This document shows, piece by piece, positions 17,675 to 25,546 of a stretch of DNA of 64,000 nucleotides (its first letter is position 1; every line of letters begins with the position of its first letter). Origin of the DNA: Pseudanabaena sp. SR411 (GTDB taxonomy: Bacteria; Cyanobacteriota; Cyanobacteriia; Pseudanabaenales; Pseudanabaenaceae); assembly GCF_002251945.1 (NCBI RefSeq), contig NZ_NDHW01000037.1, positions 62,001 through 126,000 on the forward strand, read 5' to 3'. The notes under the pieces were generated by a model, which did not search any database, was not told where the DNA came from, and worked only from the letters and a program-made list of their open reading frames with translations. The position numbers and the translations under genes were made by a program.

Positions 17675-17983
17675 ATGGCTATTTTTGCTGCTGTTCAAAC
17701 CCCTGAAAAAGTCAAAGATACTGTCAAAGAGGTAGTACGCAAGCCTTACCCGAAATATAAGGTCATTGTGTTAAACGATGATTTCAATACCTTTGAGCAT
17801 GTTTCTGAATGCCTGATGAAGTATATTCCAAATATGACTGAGGAAATGGCTTGGGAGTTGACCAATCAAGTACATTTTGAAGGCTTAGCGATCGTTTGGG
17901 TGGGACCAATGGAGCAAGCTGAGCTTTATCACGCTCAACTGAAGCAAGCGGGCTTAACGATGGCTCCTCTAGAAGCTGAGTAA
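17675..17983 (+). CDS. clpS: ATP-dependent Clp protease adaptor ClpS
   Basis: ClpS delivers N-degron substrates to the ClpC/ClpP protease. The 102-residue protein has the family core YKVIVLNDDFNTFEHV, the MTEEMAWELTNQVH helix and a C-terminal strand. The substrate pocket region (NDD, then T and M nearby) is present. Length fits ClpS1. The start ATG lies 64 bp after the 26-bp hairpin. Cyanobacteria often have two ClpS paralogues; which one this is cannot be decided here. Confidence 0.93.
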   Translation: MAIFAAVQTPEKVKDTVKEVVRKPYPKYKVIVLNDDFNTFEHVSECLMKYIPNMTEEMAWELTNQVHFEGLAIVWVGPMEQAELYHAQLKQAGLTMAPLEAE

Positions 17984-17989
17984 AGGCAA

Positions 17990-18097
17990 TTATTTTTCTT
18001 TGAGTTGGGATGTATCCTGAAAGCGATCGCCAATAACTTCTCTAAACTCAATGACGAAGCGAACTATTTCTGATGGCACAATCTCGGATAGAAACAG
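17990..18097 (-). pseudogene. 3' remnant of an unrecognised gene (EFREVIGDRF motif), copy A
   Basis: The minus-strand frame reads ...VRFVIEFREVIGDRFQDTS... and stops at 17990-17992, with no plausible start. The same C-terminal motif recurs at 20738-20832 and inside 22473-22748. The parent gene was not recognised. Confidence 0.45.
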
Positions 18098-18179
18098 ACA
18101 ACTTTAGCGGGCATGAAGATTAAGGGAGGAGACGATCACGCTACAATGGTCAATATGGTGAATCCATTCAAAAATATCC

Positions 18180-19586
18180 ATGGCAAATTCTTCGTTTCCC
18201 AATGTGACCTCCATTGCTGAAAACGCCTTGCTCGAAAGACAATCGCTGCCACCTGAATTGTTAGAAGCAGAAACGGTCTGTCCTAGCTATGATGGCTTGG
18301 GACTGGCGAATGTGCCTGCCTTAGCGATGCATTGGTTGGGGATCGATAAGATGCCAGCTTCCATCGCTACGTTGCCGCCATTCAATCCATCACTGTTGGA
18401 GAATCCAGCCGTGACCGAGGCGTGGAAGTCTTGGCAACAGCAGGATGACATCAACCACGTGGTTCTATTAATCATGGATGCCTTTGGTTACGATCAACTC
18501 CAAACGGTAATGGCAGACGGTGATGCCCCTGGACTAGCGATCGCCTGCGGCAGTCCCCAAGCTTTTTTCATGCCTGCGACTTCGGTTTTCCCCAGCACCA
18601 CCGCCACTGCTCTCACCAGCGCCGCCACTGCCCATGCTCCTGCCCAACATGGCATCATGGGGACAAGAGCCTATGTCCGAGAAGTGGGAAGTATTGTCAA
18701 TTTTCTACGGTGGACACCAGGCTTATCCCCCACATCGACCCCCTATCCAGATTCACAACTTAATCCAGACACGTTTGTCCCCGTCCCGAATTTATATTTG
18801 ACCTTGGAGGATGCTGGGGTCGATGTGGGGATTGTCAACTGGCGCAACTTTCGAGGAACTAGCGTCAGTCGATTCACTACAGGCGGCGCACAAGCGGGTA
18901 AAAAAGGGTATGTTGATTATCTGACGGCGAGCGATGGATTTGTTCAGCTTCGCAATCGATTGCTCAACCTTCAAGAGAAAAGCCTTCAAGAGAAAACCAA
19001 GAGTTTTACACACATCTATATTCCGAATTTAGACAGTGCAGCCCATCGGTATGGGCCTCTCAGTGATTGTTACCGAGCAGAGGTCGCAACGTTAGATTTT
19101 GCGTTGAAGCGGGAGTTGTTCGAGCCATTGCGAGGGCGATCAGACATTGTGTTATTACTGGTCGCTGATCATGGACAACGGATGATCGATCCAGATAAAG
19201 TGCTGTGGTTGAATCACCATCCTGAGTTAACGAAATGTCTGTGTGTTACCGCAACGGGTGAGTCGCAAGCTCGATTTTTGCATGTTAGATCGGGGCAAGA
19301 AGAATCAGCGATCACCTATATTCAGACTCATTTGAGAGATCGGTTTTTAGCAATTCCAAAAGATAAAGCAATCCATCTTGGATTATTTGGATTACCCGAG
19401 CAGCCACCTACTGAGGAAATGAGCGATCGCATAGGAGATTTGATTTTAATTCCCCAAAATGGCTGGTCTTGTTTTCAGCATGTGGGAGAAACGAAACCAG
19501 AGGATTGTCAAACGACGCTCTTGGGTATTCATGGCGGGGTGACCCGTGCTGAGATGCTGATTCCGTTCTTAGCCTATCGATTTTAG
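18180..19586 (+). CDS. Alkaline-phosphatase-superfamily phosphodiesterase
   Basis: The 468-residue protein is a type I phosphodiesterase/nucleotide pyrophosphatase-like member of the alkaline phosphatase superfamily. Metal and nucleophile motifs seen are LLIMDAFGYDQL (first Asp), SVFPSTTATALTS (nucleophile Thr), IPNLDSAAHRYGP, and LLVADHGQ (Asp-His). No signal peptide or membrane helix is obvious, so it is probably cytoplasmic. The substrate is unknown. The gene stands alone; HNH-island repeats follow its 3' end. Confidence 0.82.
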   Translation: MANSSFPNVTSIAENALLERQSLPPELLEAETVCPSYDGLGLANVPALAMHWLGIDKMPASIATLPPFNPSLLENPAVTEAWKSWQQQDDINHVVLLIMDAFGYDQLQTVMADGDAPGLAIACGSPQAFFMPATSVFPSTTATALTSAATAHAPAQHGIMGTRAYVREVGSIVNFLRWTPGLSPTSTPYPDSQLNPDTFVPVPNLYLTLEDAGVDVGIVNWRNFRGTSVSRFTTGGAQAGKKGYVDYLTASDGFVQLRNRLLNLQEKSLQEKTKSFTHIYIPNLDSAAHRYGPLSDCYRAEVATLDFALKRELFEPLRGRSDIVLLLVADHGQRMIDPDKVLWLNHHPELTKCLCVTATGESQARFLHVRSGQEESAITYIQTHLRDRFLAIPKDKAIHLGLFGLPEQPPTEEMSDRIGDLILIPQNGWSCFQHVGETKPEDCQTTLLGIHGGVTRAEMLIPFLAYRF

Positions 19587-19667
19587 GCTGATCGCAATCT
19601 CTATCTATTCTGTGCTGTTATTGCTAATTAGCACGCTAAAGAATGGATAGATTTCTCTCTAAAAGTG

Positions 19668-19749
19668 GATTACATATTCTTGTTGAGCATTAAAGCAAGA
19701 GTGCTAATTTATCCATGCGATCTCATGTCCAAAAATTGAAGGTGATCGC
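19668..19749. repeat. 82-bp direct repeat, left copy, flanking the HNH gene pair
   Basis: Begins GATTACATATTCTTGTTGAG and ends ...GATCGC. It differs from the copy at 20624-20705 at about six positions. The two copies bracket the HNH cassette in direct orientation. Confidence 0.8.
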
Positions 19750-19763
19750 AAAGATCGTCACGA

Positions 19764-20195
19764 TTATTTGTCAATAGGTGGATGTAGCCCTGCCATGAGG
19801 AGCAATCTTCGCATGTTGAGAACTCCAGATCGATTCAATTGAAGCGCGTTTATAGTAGCCCTTGCGATCGCAGTTAGTCCAACCACCTGAAGAAAATCAT
19901 CGCTCCAAACGAAATTATCTCGCCAATTTTGCTGTCTTGGATTGTAAAGTGATACAACTTCTCTACTGACTGGATCTAGCGCTTGGATTTTTGTATATTT
20001 GTGTCCGTTGCATCCACCACAGGAGAAGGCTAAGTTCTCTAAATCTGTTTTTCCACCTTCAGCAATCGGAATAATATGGTCAATCACAAATGGTTGTGCA
20101 GAATAGTCCATAGAACTACGGCAATATTCACATAGACGATTAGCACGTTCTATGATTTGACGCTCCTCTGTGGCAGTGATGTATCGTCTAGACAT
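19764..20195 (-). CDS. HNH endonuclease
   Basis: The 143-residue protein is a compact HNH nuclease. It has zinc ligands C22-x2-C25 and C59-x2-C62, the catalytic D39-H40 (VIDHIIP) and the third motif NGHKYTK with H65. It overlaps the upstream gene by 8 bp, so the two are translationally coupled. Small HNH proteins of this type occur widely in cyanobacteria, usually with a short helical partner; targets are unknown. The pair lies between 82-bp direct repeats, suggesting a mobile or exchangeable cassette. It could be a homing-type nuclease or part of a defence or toxin pair; neither is shown. Confidence 0.82.
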   Translation of the reverse strand: MSRRYITATEERQIIERANRLCEYCRSSMDYSAQPFVIDHIIPIAEGGKTDLENLAFSCGGCNGHKYTKIQALDPVSREVVSLYNPRQQNWRDNFVWSDDFLQVVGLTAIARATINALQLNRSGVLNMRRLLLMAGLHPPIDK

Positions 20196-20598
20196 GAACT
20201 GGTTGAGGATGAATATCTAACTGTTGCATCAGTTCGGGTAAGGAAATATTCCGTAATTGTGATAGTTGGATCAGATATTGCAGGCGATCGCCATCATTTT
20301 GTTCAACAATGTCGATAAGTTTGAGCAGTTCTTGATGTTCGTTAGAAGTGATCACTCCCGATCTCATTTTTTTGCTTAAGTCGTTGTATTGCTGTTGTAA
20401 TTCGTCGGGTAAGGTTTGATTAATTTTTTGCAGTAGTTCGATTTCTAGTGTAGGTAGACTAGGATTTTTGCGATGTGCAAGTACCTGTCGAACTTGAATG
20501 AGTAGTTTTTCTAAGTCGGGGGTGTCTAGCTGGGCTACTCCAGCAAGTAGTTGATCGAGTTCTATGCTGATCTCTGATTTAAACTGAACTGTAGCCAT
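20188..20598 (-). CDS. Helical protein paired with the HNH nuclease, function unknown
   Basis: The 136-residue protein is acidic and rich in Leu and Gln, with predicted long helices and no recognised catalytic motif. Its middle part (LQQQYNDLSKKMRSGVITSNEHQELLKLID) has a heptad-like pattern. Its 3' end overlaps the HNH gene by 8 bp, so the products are likely made in fixed ratio. By analogy with overlapping small gene pairs it could be an immunity or partner subunit; this is inference only. Similar proteins are common in cyanobacteria as hypothetical proteins. Confidence 0.7.
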   Translation of the reverse strand: MATVQFKSEISIELDQLLAGVAQLDTPDLEKLLIQVRQVLAHRKNPSLPTLEIELLQKINQTLPDELQQQYNDLSKKMRSGVITSNEHQELLKLIDIVEQNDGDRLQYLIQLSQLRNISLPELMQQLDIHPQPVHV

Positions 20599-20623
20599 TA
20601 GTGATGACCTTTGACAGGTTGTA

Positions 20624-20705
20624 GATTACATATTCTTGTTGAGCATTATAGCAAGAGTGCTAATTTATCTATGCGATCGCCTATCCAAAAATTGAAGGCG
20701 ATCGC
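20624..20705. repeat. 82-bp direct repeat, right copy, flanking the HNH gene pair
   Basis: Second copy of the repeat at 19668-19749. It starts 26 bp upstream of the helical partner gene. Confidence 0.8.
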
Positions 20706-20737
20706 TACCAGTGTATTGAAGCGCGATCGCTTAAATA

Positions 20738-20832
20738 TTATTTGTCTTTGCGATCACCGATAACTTCCCGGAACTCATCAACGAAGTCAGCCATTTTTAC
20801 TTGCCTAATCTTGGCTAGCAACAGATAAATTT
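20738..20832 (-). pseudogene. 3' remnant of an unrecognised gene (EFREVIGDR motif), copy B
   Basis: The frame reads ...IRQVKMADFVDEFREVIGDR... with the stop at 20738-20740. Nucleotide similarity to the remnant at 17990-18097 continues upstream into the GCGGGCAT/ACGGGCAT segment. It lies directly beyond the attC-like site. Confidence 0.45.
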
Positions 20833-20850
20833 AACGGGCATTTCGTTTAG

Positions 20851-20945
20851 ATATAACGGTTGATGTCAGCGGCGGGCAAAGAATGTCACGAAAATATCAC
20901 AGAGAACGCCCGTCCGCTGCACTGAATGGTTAGGCAACATCAATC
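20851..20945 (-). other. attC-like (integron recombination site) sequence
   Basis: Read on the minus strand, 43 bp after the stop of the 412-aa gene, the sequence opens with GCCTAAC (fits R'' RYYYAAC). It continues with CAGCGGACGGGC, a 40-nt spacer, the near-complement GCCCGCCGCTG with one base unmatched, and ends GTTATAT (close to R' GTTRRRY). Alternatively the downstream GTTAAAT fits R' exactly. The unpaired base in the inner stem is typical of attC sites. No integrase or second attC is in the window. Confidence 0.55.
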
Positions 20946-20987
20946 GAATCCAGCACTTCTTAAAAACCATGAAAAAACCTCACATAA

Positions 20988-22226
20988 TTATCTAAAAACA
21001 ATTGTAAAGATTTCATCACTTACAGCAGGATCGAAATTAGCGTTTGCGATCCCTTGGACACTACCAACACTGTCATGACAATTGAAGAAAAAACCTCGAC
21101 GGCTTCGAAAAAGAATTTTGTCTCCACTGTTAATAATTCCACCGCCGTTCTTAACAATTGTAAAGATTTCATCACTTACAGCAGGATCGAAATTAGCGTT
21201 TGCAATCCCTTGAACACTACCAACACTGTCATGACAATTGAAGAAAAAACCTCGACGGCTTCGAAGAAGTACTTTATCTTCACTGTTAATACTCTTATCT
21301 TGGTTATTACTGCCATCACCAAGCTTAACAATTGAAAAGATCTCATCACTTACAGCAGGATCGAAATTAGCGTTTGCGATCGCTTGAACACTACCAACAC
21401 TGTTATGACAATTGAAGAAAAAACCTCGACGAGTTTCGAGGGTTATTAACGAGAGGGTTATTAATCCTAGGTTAGGTTTTAGATTAATGAAATTATCTGG
21501 AATAATCTTACGTGGAATTACAATATCCGCAGAAAATTGAGTCTTTTGTTCATTAGTATCTCCATCACGTATAGTTACATTTACCAAAACGGTAAAGCTT
21601 GTATCTTCATTTGTTATCACAGGAAAAAGAGAATCACCGTTAGACAACCGAAAGTTTTTATGAAAAGTACCACCAATTGAAGTCTCACCAAAAGTATCAA
21701 TATTTAGAAAGGCTTTGTCGAGAATAAGTATTGGTCCAGGATTCCACTTTATTCTGATAAAGGCATTGCCAGATTCATCTCTGAAGCCATAACCATTAAT
21801 ACTTGCTTGTTGATTACTAGAAACTCGATCCACACAAACTCGCCAGGCTTCAATAGTGTTGGGATCTCTTACAAAAGTTGCAAAATGGCTTGCAAATGAG
21901 AATGATTCATTATCTTGCCTTGAAAAACTTGTTTCGTTCTTCCATTTGCTATATGCTTCCCTAAATTCTGAAGTAGTGAAAGCCCTACTCCCCTTTCCAG
22001 CAATATCAATCCCAACTGGAAATCCCTCAAAAGGGAAGCGGGCACCAATATTAAGGCTTTCTCCACCATTTTTCGATACCCAATTCTGATATGTTGTAAA
22101 GGCTTCACTCTCGCCCATATGGAAGAATGCAAGAGAGCTAACATAGTTTTGCTCTTGTGTTATTGAGGAAATTGACTTATTGAATAAATCTCCAGCCAAG
22201 ACAGCATTGCAGTCATCGATGCTCAT
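20988..22226 (-). CDS. Unrecognised protein with three C-terminal β-trefoil-like repeats
   Basis: I do not recognise the 412-residue protein as a whole. The N-terminal ~260 residues contain Trp/Phe-rich β-strand-like stretches and a start region (DDCNAVLAGDLFN) with no signal peptide or membrane helix. The last ~145 residues are three repeats of ~45-50 residues with the pattern KxLxRSRRGFFFNCHxS, then GSVQxIANANFD, then DEIFTIV. Three such units suggest a β-trefoil, a common ligand- or glycan-binding fold. The repeats are also near-identical at DNA level. The gene is followed by an attC-like site, as in an integron cassette. A secreted or contact effector, lectin or pore-forming role is possible but unproven. 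Confidence 0.75.
   Translation of the reverse strand: MSIDDCNAVLAGDLFNKSISSITQEQNYVSSLAFFHMGESEAFTTYQNWVSKNGGESLNIGARFPFEGFPVGIDIAGKGSRAFTTSEFREAYSKWKNETSFSRQDNESFSFASHFATFVRDPNTIEAWRVCVDRVSSNQQASINGYGFRDESGNAFIRIKWNPGPILILDKAFLNIDTFGETSIGGTFHKNFRLSNGDSLFPVITNEDTSFTVLVNVTIRDGDTNEQKTQFSADIVIPRKIIPDNFINLKPNLGLITLSLITLETRRGFFFNCHNSVGSVQAIANANFDPAVSDEIFSIVKLGDGSNNQDKSINSEDKVLLRSRRGFFFNCHDSVGSVQGIANANFDPAVSDEIFTIVKNGGGIINSGDKILFRSRRGFFFNCHDSVGSVQGIANANFDPAVSDEIFTIVFR
20998..21440 (-). repeat. Three near-identical intragenic DNA repeats
   Basis: Units of about 120 bp at ~20998-21122, ~21150-21275 and ~21322-21440 encode the three C-terminal repeats of the 412-aa protein. The first two differ at only a few bases and the third slightly more, which implies recent duplication or gene conversion. 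Confidence 0.85.
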
Positions 22227-22364
22227 TCTTTCTTCCTCATTGATTAATTTTAGTAAGGTTAGCCTAAATAGTAATTATACTGAAATTCTTTGTATAAATA
22301 CCTTAAATGTGATGATCACACAGAAACTTTCTGGGTAACACAGCCATTTTGCGTAATATACGAT

Positions 22365-22408
22365 ATTTGTCTGGGTAACACCCTTATAGGTGAGTTATCC
22401 AGACAAAT
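22365..22408. repeat. Hairpin copy 1 of a duplicated segment
   Basis: ATTTGTCTGG at the left pairs with CCAGACAAAT at the right around GTAACACCC/GGTGAGTTAT. A diverged copy lies at 24276-24317, where the outer stem has changed on both sides and still pairs. Confidence 0.6.
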
Positions 22409-22472
22409 GTTGGTTAACACGACAGAGCAAAAGCCAAAAAATTTCTAGCCCGATCGCACAACACAATCCGCA

Positions 22473-22748
22473 TTAAATACCAAACGAAGCTAAACATTCC
22501 TGCATTGCTTGTGCCATAGTTTCGAGATCGCTGTGATAGACCATTAACAATTTTGTAAAACTTGAGCAGCCGTTAACTGAAGTTCGGGAAATATTGGCGA
22601 AGCGATCGCCGATAACTTCTTTGGACTCAACATCATCGAAGCAAACTATTTTTAACTGCCCAATCTCGACTGGAAATAGATAAATTGGTCTTATCGCTTC
22701 GGTATAACTTTCTCGCTGAGCGTCTGCTAGCAACCTTTGCAACACCAC
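22473..22748 (-). pseudogene. Chimeric remnant: unrecognised gene end, Uma2 C terminus and metallo-hydrolase 3' end
   Basis: A 91-codon open frame exists but is a mosaic. Its end (VYHSDLETMAQAMQECLAS) copies the C terminus of the MBL-fold gene at 24381. The middle, read in another frame, gives SPIFPELQLTAAQVLQ, a Uma2 C terminus like the one upstream of that MBL gene. The start carries the EVIGDRF motif of the remnants at 18 and 20.8 kb. The bulk of the MBL gene has been deleted. It is not likely to be a functional gene. Confidence 0.7.
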
Positions 22749-22771
22749 TAAAGTTGTCCCAAATTATCAAC

Positions 22772-24241
22772 TCAATTGCCGGCTGCCCTATCTAGTGGCA
22801 GCCTGACCACAAAATGAACGCCCAACGCATCACTTTCAACCCATAGGATGCCCCCTAAATATTCTATCTGCTTCTTGATGAGTGCTAACCCTAAGCCAGT
22901 TCCACCCTGCTTCCAGTGATCACTCTGAGGGATTCGATAGAACTTCTCAAAGATGCGGTCTAACTGGTCTTGAGCAATCTGAACCCCACTATTGCTGACC
23001 TGTAATTGAAGATGCCCTTCTGATGAGCCAACATTAACCGTAATCGTTTCTTCAGGAGGGGTGTACTTACAGGCATTAGTCATCAATTCCGTGAAGATAC
23101 GAGTCAAGATGTTGATATCAGAACTAAAGGGTGGAAGTTCATCGGGCAGAATCACCTGTAAGTGTTGCTGCCGTTCCTCCATCCTGTCTTCAAAGGTTGC
23201 GGCAATATTGGAAACCCACTCAATCACATGAATAGGGGCAATGCTTACCTGAATTCTTTCTGCATCTAATCGCTGTAAGTCCAGCAGGTTATTGACGAGT
23301 TCCAGCTCTTGGTCACACTGTTCACTCAGAATCCCTAAACACTTTTGGAGACGTTGTTGTTTGGCGTGATCATCTGTGCCAGGAGTCGCTACAGGGAGTA
23401 GCTCTTCAACCATCATCTCAACCACCTCGATCGCCATTTTAATACTGGCTAGGGGAGAGCGTAATTCATGGGATACTGTGCTGAAAAAATCATCTTTCAT
23501 CTGGCTCAGTTGATGTTGCTGTACCTCTACCGCCTTCCGTTCAGTGATATCTAGAGCAACTCCCACTAAGCGCACCACCTGATGATGATCATTCAAAATA
23601 GGTTTGCCCTTAGCTAATATCCATCCATTTGAACCGTCCACGCGAATAATCTGGAGATCGACCTCATAGGGTTCTGCTTGTTTTAATGCCCTCCTGACAC
23701 ACTCATTGAGCCTTTGTCTATCTTCAGGAGGAAAGTGTTGCTCTAGCAGTTCTTCATAATCGGGTTCTTGTTGACCGAGTGTGAACCCAAAGATGCGAAA
23801 GATTTCATCAGACCAAAAGACTTCCTCGGTGGCAGCTTCTAATTCCCACCTGCCAATATGGGCAACTTCTTGGGTTTCCACCAAGCGATCGCTGAGGGTT
23901 TGTAGTTCCACTGTGCGCTCAGCGACTCGTTGTTCTAATTGGGCATTAAGTTCCTGCAATGTCCTTTGAGTAATCTGTAGTTCCTCAAGCGCCTTTTTAA
24001 GTCTGATAGTGGCAATTCGCGCAACCCGCGTTTCCCTATTAATGAGCCAATAAAGCATTCCTGCGGTTGCCAAGACGTAAAACCAACCCTTTAGAGTTTG
24101 GAGTTGGGTCAGTACGTTAGCGGGAGGATAGGTCAGGTAACTGAGTAGTTGGTCTGAGAAGAAGATCCATAGACATCCAACAATGAGATACACTCCCACT
24201 ACTTTGACAGCTATGGGGACTTTCAAAGGGGTGCGGGGCAT
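22772..24241 (-). CDS. Membrane sensor histidine kinase with PAS domain
   Basis: About 489 residues from the ATG at 24241; an in-frame ATG at 24331 lies in duplicated, apparently non-coding DNA and is less likely. Two membrane helices (around VKVVGVYLIVGCLWIFF and WFYVLATAGMLYWLI) are followed by a coiled coil and a PAS domain (VFWSDEIFRIFGF). HisKA (STVSHELRSPLASI) and a HATPase domain with N, G1 and G2 boxes (NACKYTP, GGTGLGL) complete it. No response regulator is adjacent. The gene sits between two copies of a duplicated Uma2/MBL segment, as if inserted there. Confidence 0.85.
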   Translation of the reverse strand: MPRTPLKVPIAVKVVGVYLIVGCLWIFFSDQLLSYLTYPPANVLTQLQTLKGWFYVLATAGMLYWLINRETRVARIATIRLKKALEELQITQRTLQELNAQLEQRVAERTVELQTLSDRLVETQEVAHIGRWELEAATEEVFWSDEIFRIFGFTLGQQEPDYEELLEQHFPPEDRQRLNECVRRALKQAEPYEVDLQIIRVDGSNGWILAKGKPILNDHHQVVRLVGVALDITERKAVEVQQHQLSQMKDDFFSTVSHELRSPLASIKMAIEVVEMMVEELLPVATPGTDDHAKQQRLQKCLGILSEQCDQELELVNNLLDLQRLDAERIQVSIAPIHVIEWVSNIAATFEDRMEERQQHLQVILPDELPPFSSDINILTRIFTELMTNACKYTPPEETITVNVGSSEGHLQLQVSNSGVQIAQDQLDRIFEKFYRIPQSDHWKQGGTGLGLALIKKQIEYLGGILWVESDALGVHFVVRLPLDRAAGN

Positions 24242-24275
24242 AGGAGAAAGGTTCTTTTTTGCGGAATATAAGGAA

Positions 24276-24317
24276 TTTTCTTGGGTCACATCCCATATAG
24301 GTGAGTTATCAAGAAAA
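24276..24317. repeat. Hairpin copy 2 of a duplicated segment
   Basis: TTTTCTTG pairs with CAAGAAAA. The flanking text (CACGACAGAGCA..., then CTAGCCCGATCGCACAACAC) matches that around 22365-22408. It lies between the MBL gene and the kinase gene. Confidence 0.6.
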
Positions 24318-24380
24318 AAGCATGTTAACACGACAGAGCAGCCAAAAAACTTCTAGCCCGATCGCACAACACAATTCGCA

Positions 24381-25253
24381 TTAATCACGAAACGAAGCTA
24401 GACATTCCTGCATTGCTTTCGCCATTGTCTTGCGATCGCTGTGATAGCGGCGACCATGCCCAGGCAAAACCCACTCAAACTGATAGGTTGCCAACCTTTC
24501 CATCGATCGCCCTAATTCATCCCATGAATACCAGCAAGCATTCCGAAACGCAATTAAACGCTGGAGTCGCTCAGACCAAGCTAAATGATCACCCGAAAAC
24601 AGAAACTTCTGCCCATATAGCAAAACCGTATGTCCCTTAGTATGTCCAGCCACAGGAATGATTAGCAAATCATCAGCGATCGCGATCGGCTCTGTTCCCG
24701 TTATTTGCATCTCAACACTGCGAGTACTTGTCGTAATATCATCTTGATGCAGAATGCGATCGCAACCAAAATGGTCATGGAACTTCTGATGATCGGCAAC
24801 ATCATCACGATGGGTCAGATACAAATAACGAATCCCTCCCATCGCTTCTATCTGTTTTACTAGTGGAGCCACAAAACGTGGCGAATCAACTAAAATATTA
24901 CCTTCAGGATGCTGGATCAAATAACTAGCCGCACCATAGGAAGACTCCGCATGATAACCACAATGGAAAACATTTTGGTCAATGAGAATTGGGAAACTTT
25001 GCTGCGCCATCTGAATGTCAGTTGGCTTCTCGACCGTAGCAATGGAAGCAGTAGGACAGGATAGAACGGCTTGTAAAGCTTTGAGACGTTCGCTGGCATT
25101 AGTGGGTTGATGATAAACAGCAGACTGCTCAGCGACTTGATGAAATATTTCTGGAGCCATCCATCGACAGGTATCACAATCAATACAGGAGCTATCAACA
25201 TAAAAATCACCACTCACATTATGAGGGAGTCGCCGTTCAATTTTTGCCATCAC
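24381..25253 (-). CDS. Ferredoxin-domain/MBL-fold metallo-hydrolase fusion
   Basis: The 290-residue protein begins with a small ferredoxin-like domain with C23-x2-C26-x2-C29 and C66-P, enough for one [4Fe-4S] cluster. It continues into a metallo-β-lactamase fold with LTHRDDVADH in place of HxHxDH, GHTKGHT, SGDHLAW and LPGHGRR. The first metal His is replaced by Arg (THRDD), so the metal site is atypical. Fusions of this kind occur in cyanobacteria and plants with unclear substrates. Two Met codons open the frame. A truncated copy of its 3' end lies at 22473. Confidence 0.8.
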   Translation of the reverse strand: MMAKIERRLPHNVSGDFYVDSSCIDCDTCRWMAPEIFHQVAEQSAVYHQPTNASERLKALQAVLSCPTASIATVEKPTDIQMAQQSFPILIDQNVFHCGYHAESSYGAASYLIQHPEGNILVDSPRFVAPLVKQIEAMGGIRYLYLTHRDDVADHQKFHDHFGCDRILHQDDITTSTRSVEMQITGTEPIAIADDLLIIPVAGHTKGHTVLLYGQKFLFSGDHLAWSERLQRLIAFRNACWYSWDELGRSMERLATYQFEWVLPGHGRRYHSDRKTMAKAMQECLASFRD

Positions 25254-25264
25254 ATTCCATTCTC

Positions 25265-25430
25265 CTAATATTTTTGCAAAACTTGCGCTGCTGTTAACTG
25301 GACTTCGGGAAATATCGGCGAAGCGATCGCTTGCTCACCTTCATAAACTCTCTCTTCATAAAAGCCTTCCACCCATTCTAATACTGTTATCTTTTGATTG
25401 TTATTTCTCCAATGGTTTTGCTTAGACTAA
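25265..25430 (-). pseudogene. Uma2-family nuclease C-terminal remnant
   Basis: A minus-strand frame without start reads ...VLEWVEGFYEERVYEGE... and ends SPIFPEVQLTAAQVLQKY-stop at 25265-25267, just before the MBL start. This is a typical Uma2 (DUF820) C terminus. The same end is duplicated near 22545-22605. Confidence 0.7.
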
Positions 25431-25546
25431 TTATCACCGATCGCATCGACAGTTGTTGCCCTCAAAATGGTATGTTGATGAGCCTGACTATTTTGTTTTT
25501 TAAATGCAAGTAACTTTCCACAATTCTCCTTCAAACATAGTGCTTC

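Noticed and set aside
20998-21440. Regularly spaced near-identical repeats resembling a CRISPR array
   Set aside because: The three units are about 120 bp, in frame, and encode protein repeats; unit length, number and spacing do not fit CRISPR.
22473-22748. A 91-residue gene
   Set aside because: It is a chimera of the ends of other genes, read partly out of their own frames; recorded as a remnant instead.
24242-24331. Extended N terminus of the sensor kinase from 24331
   Set aside because: The extra 30 codons lie in a hairpin-bearing duplicated segment that is non-coding in its other copy; the ATG at 24241 begins just before the first membrane helix.
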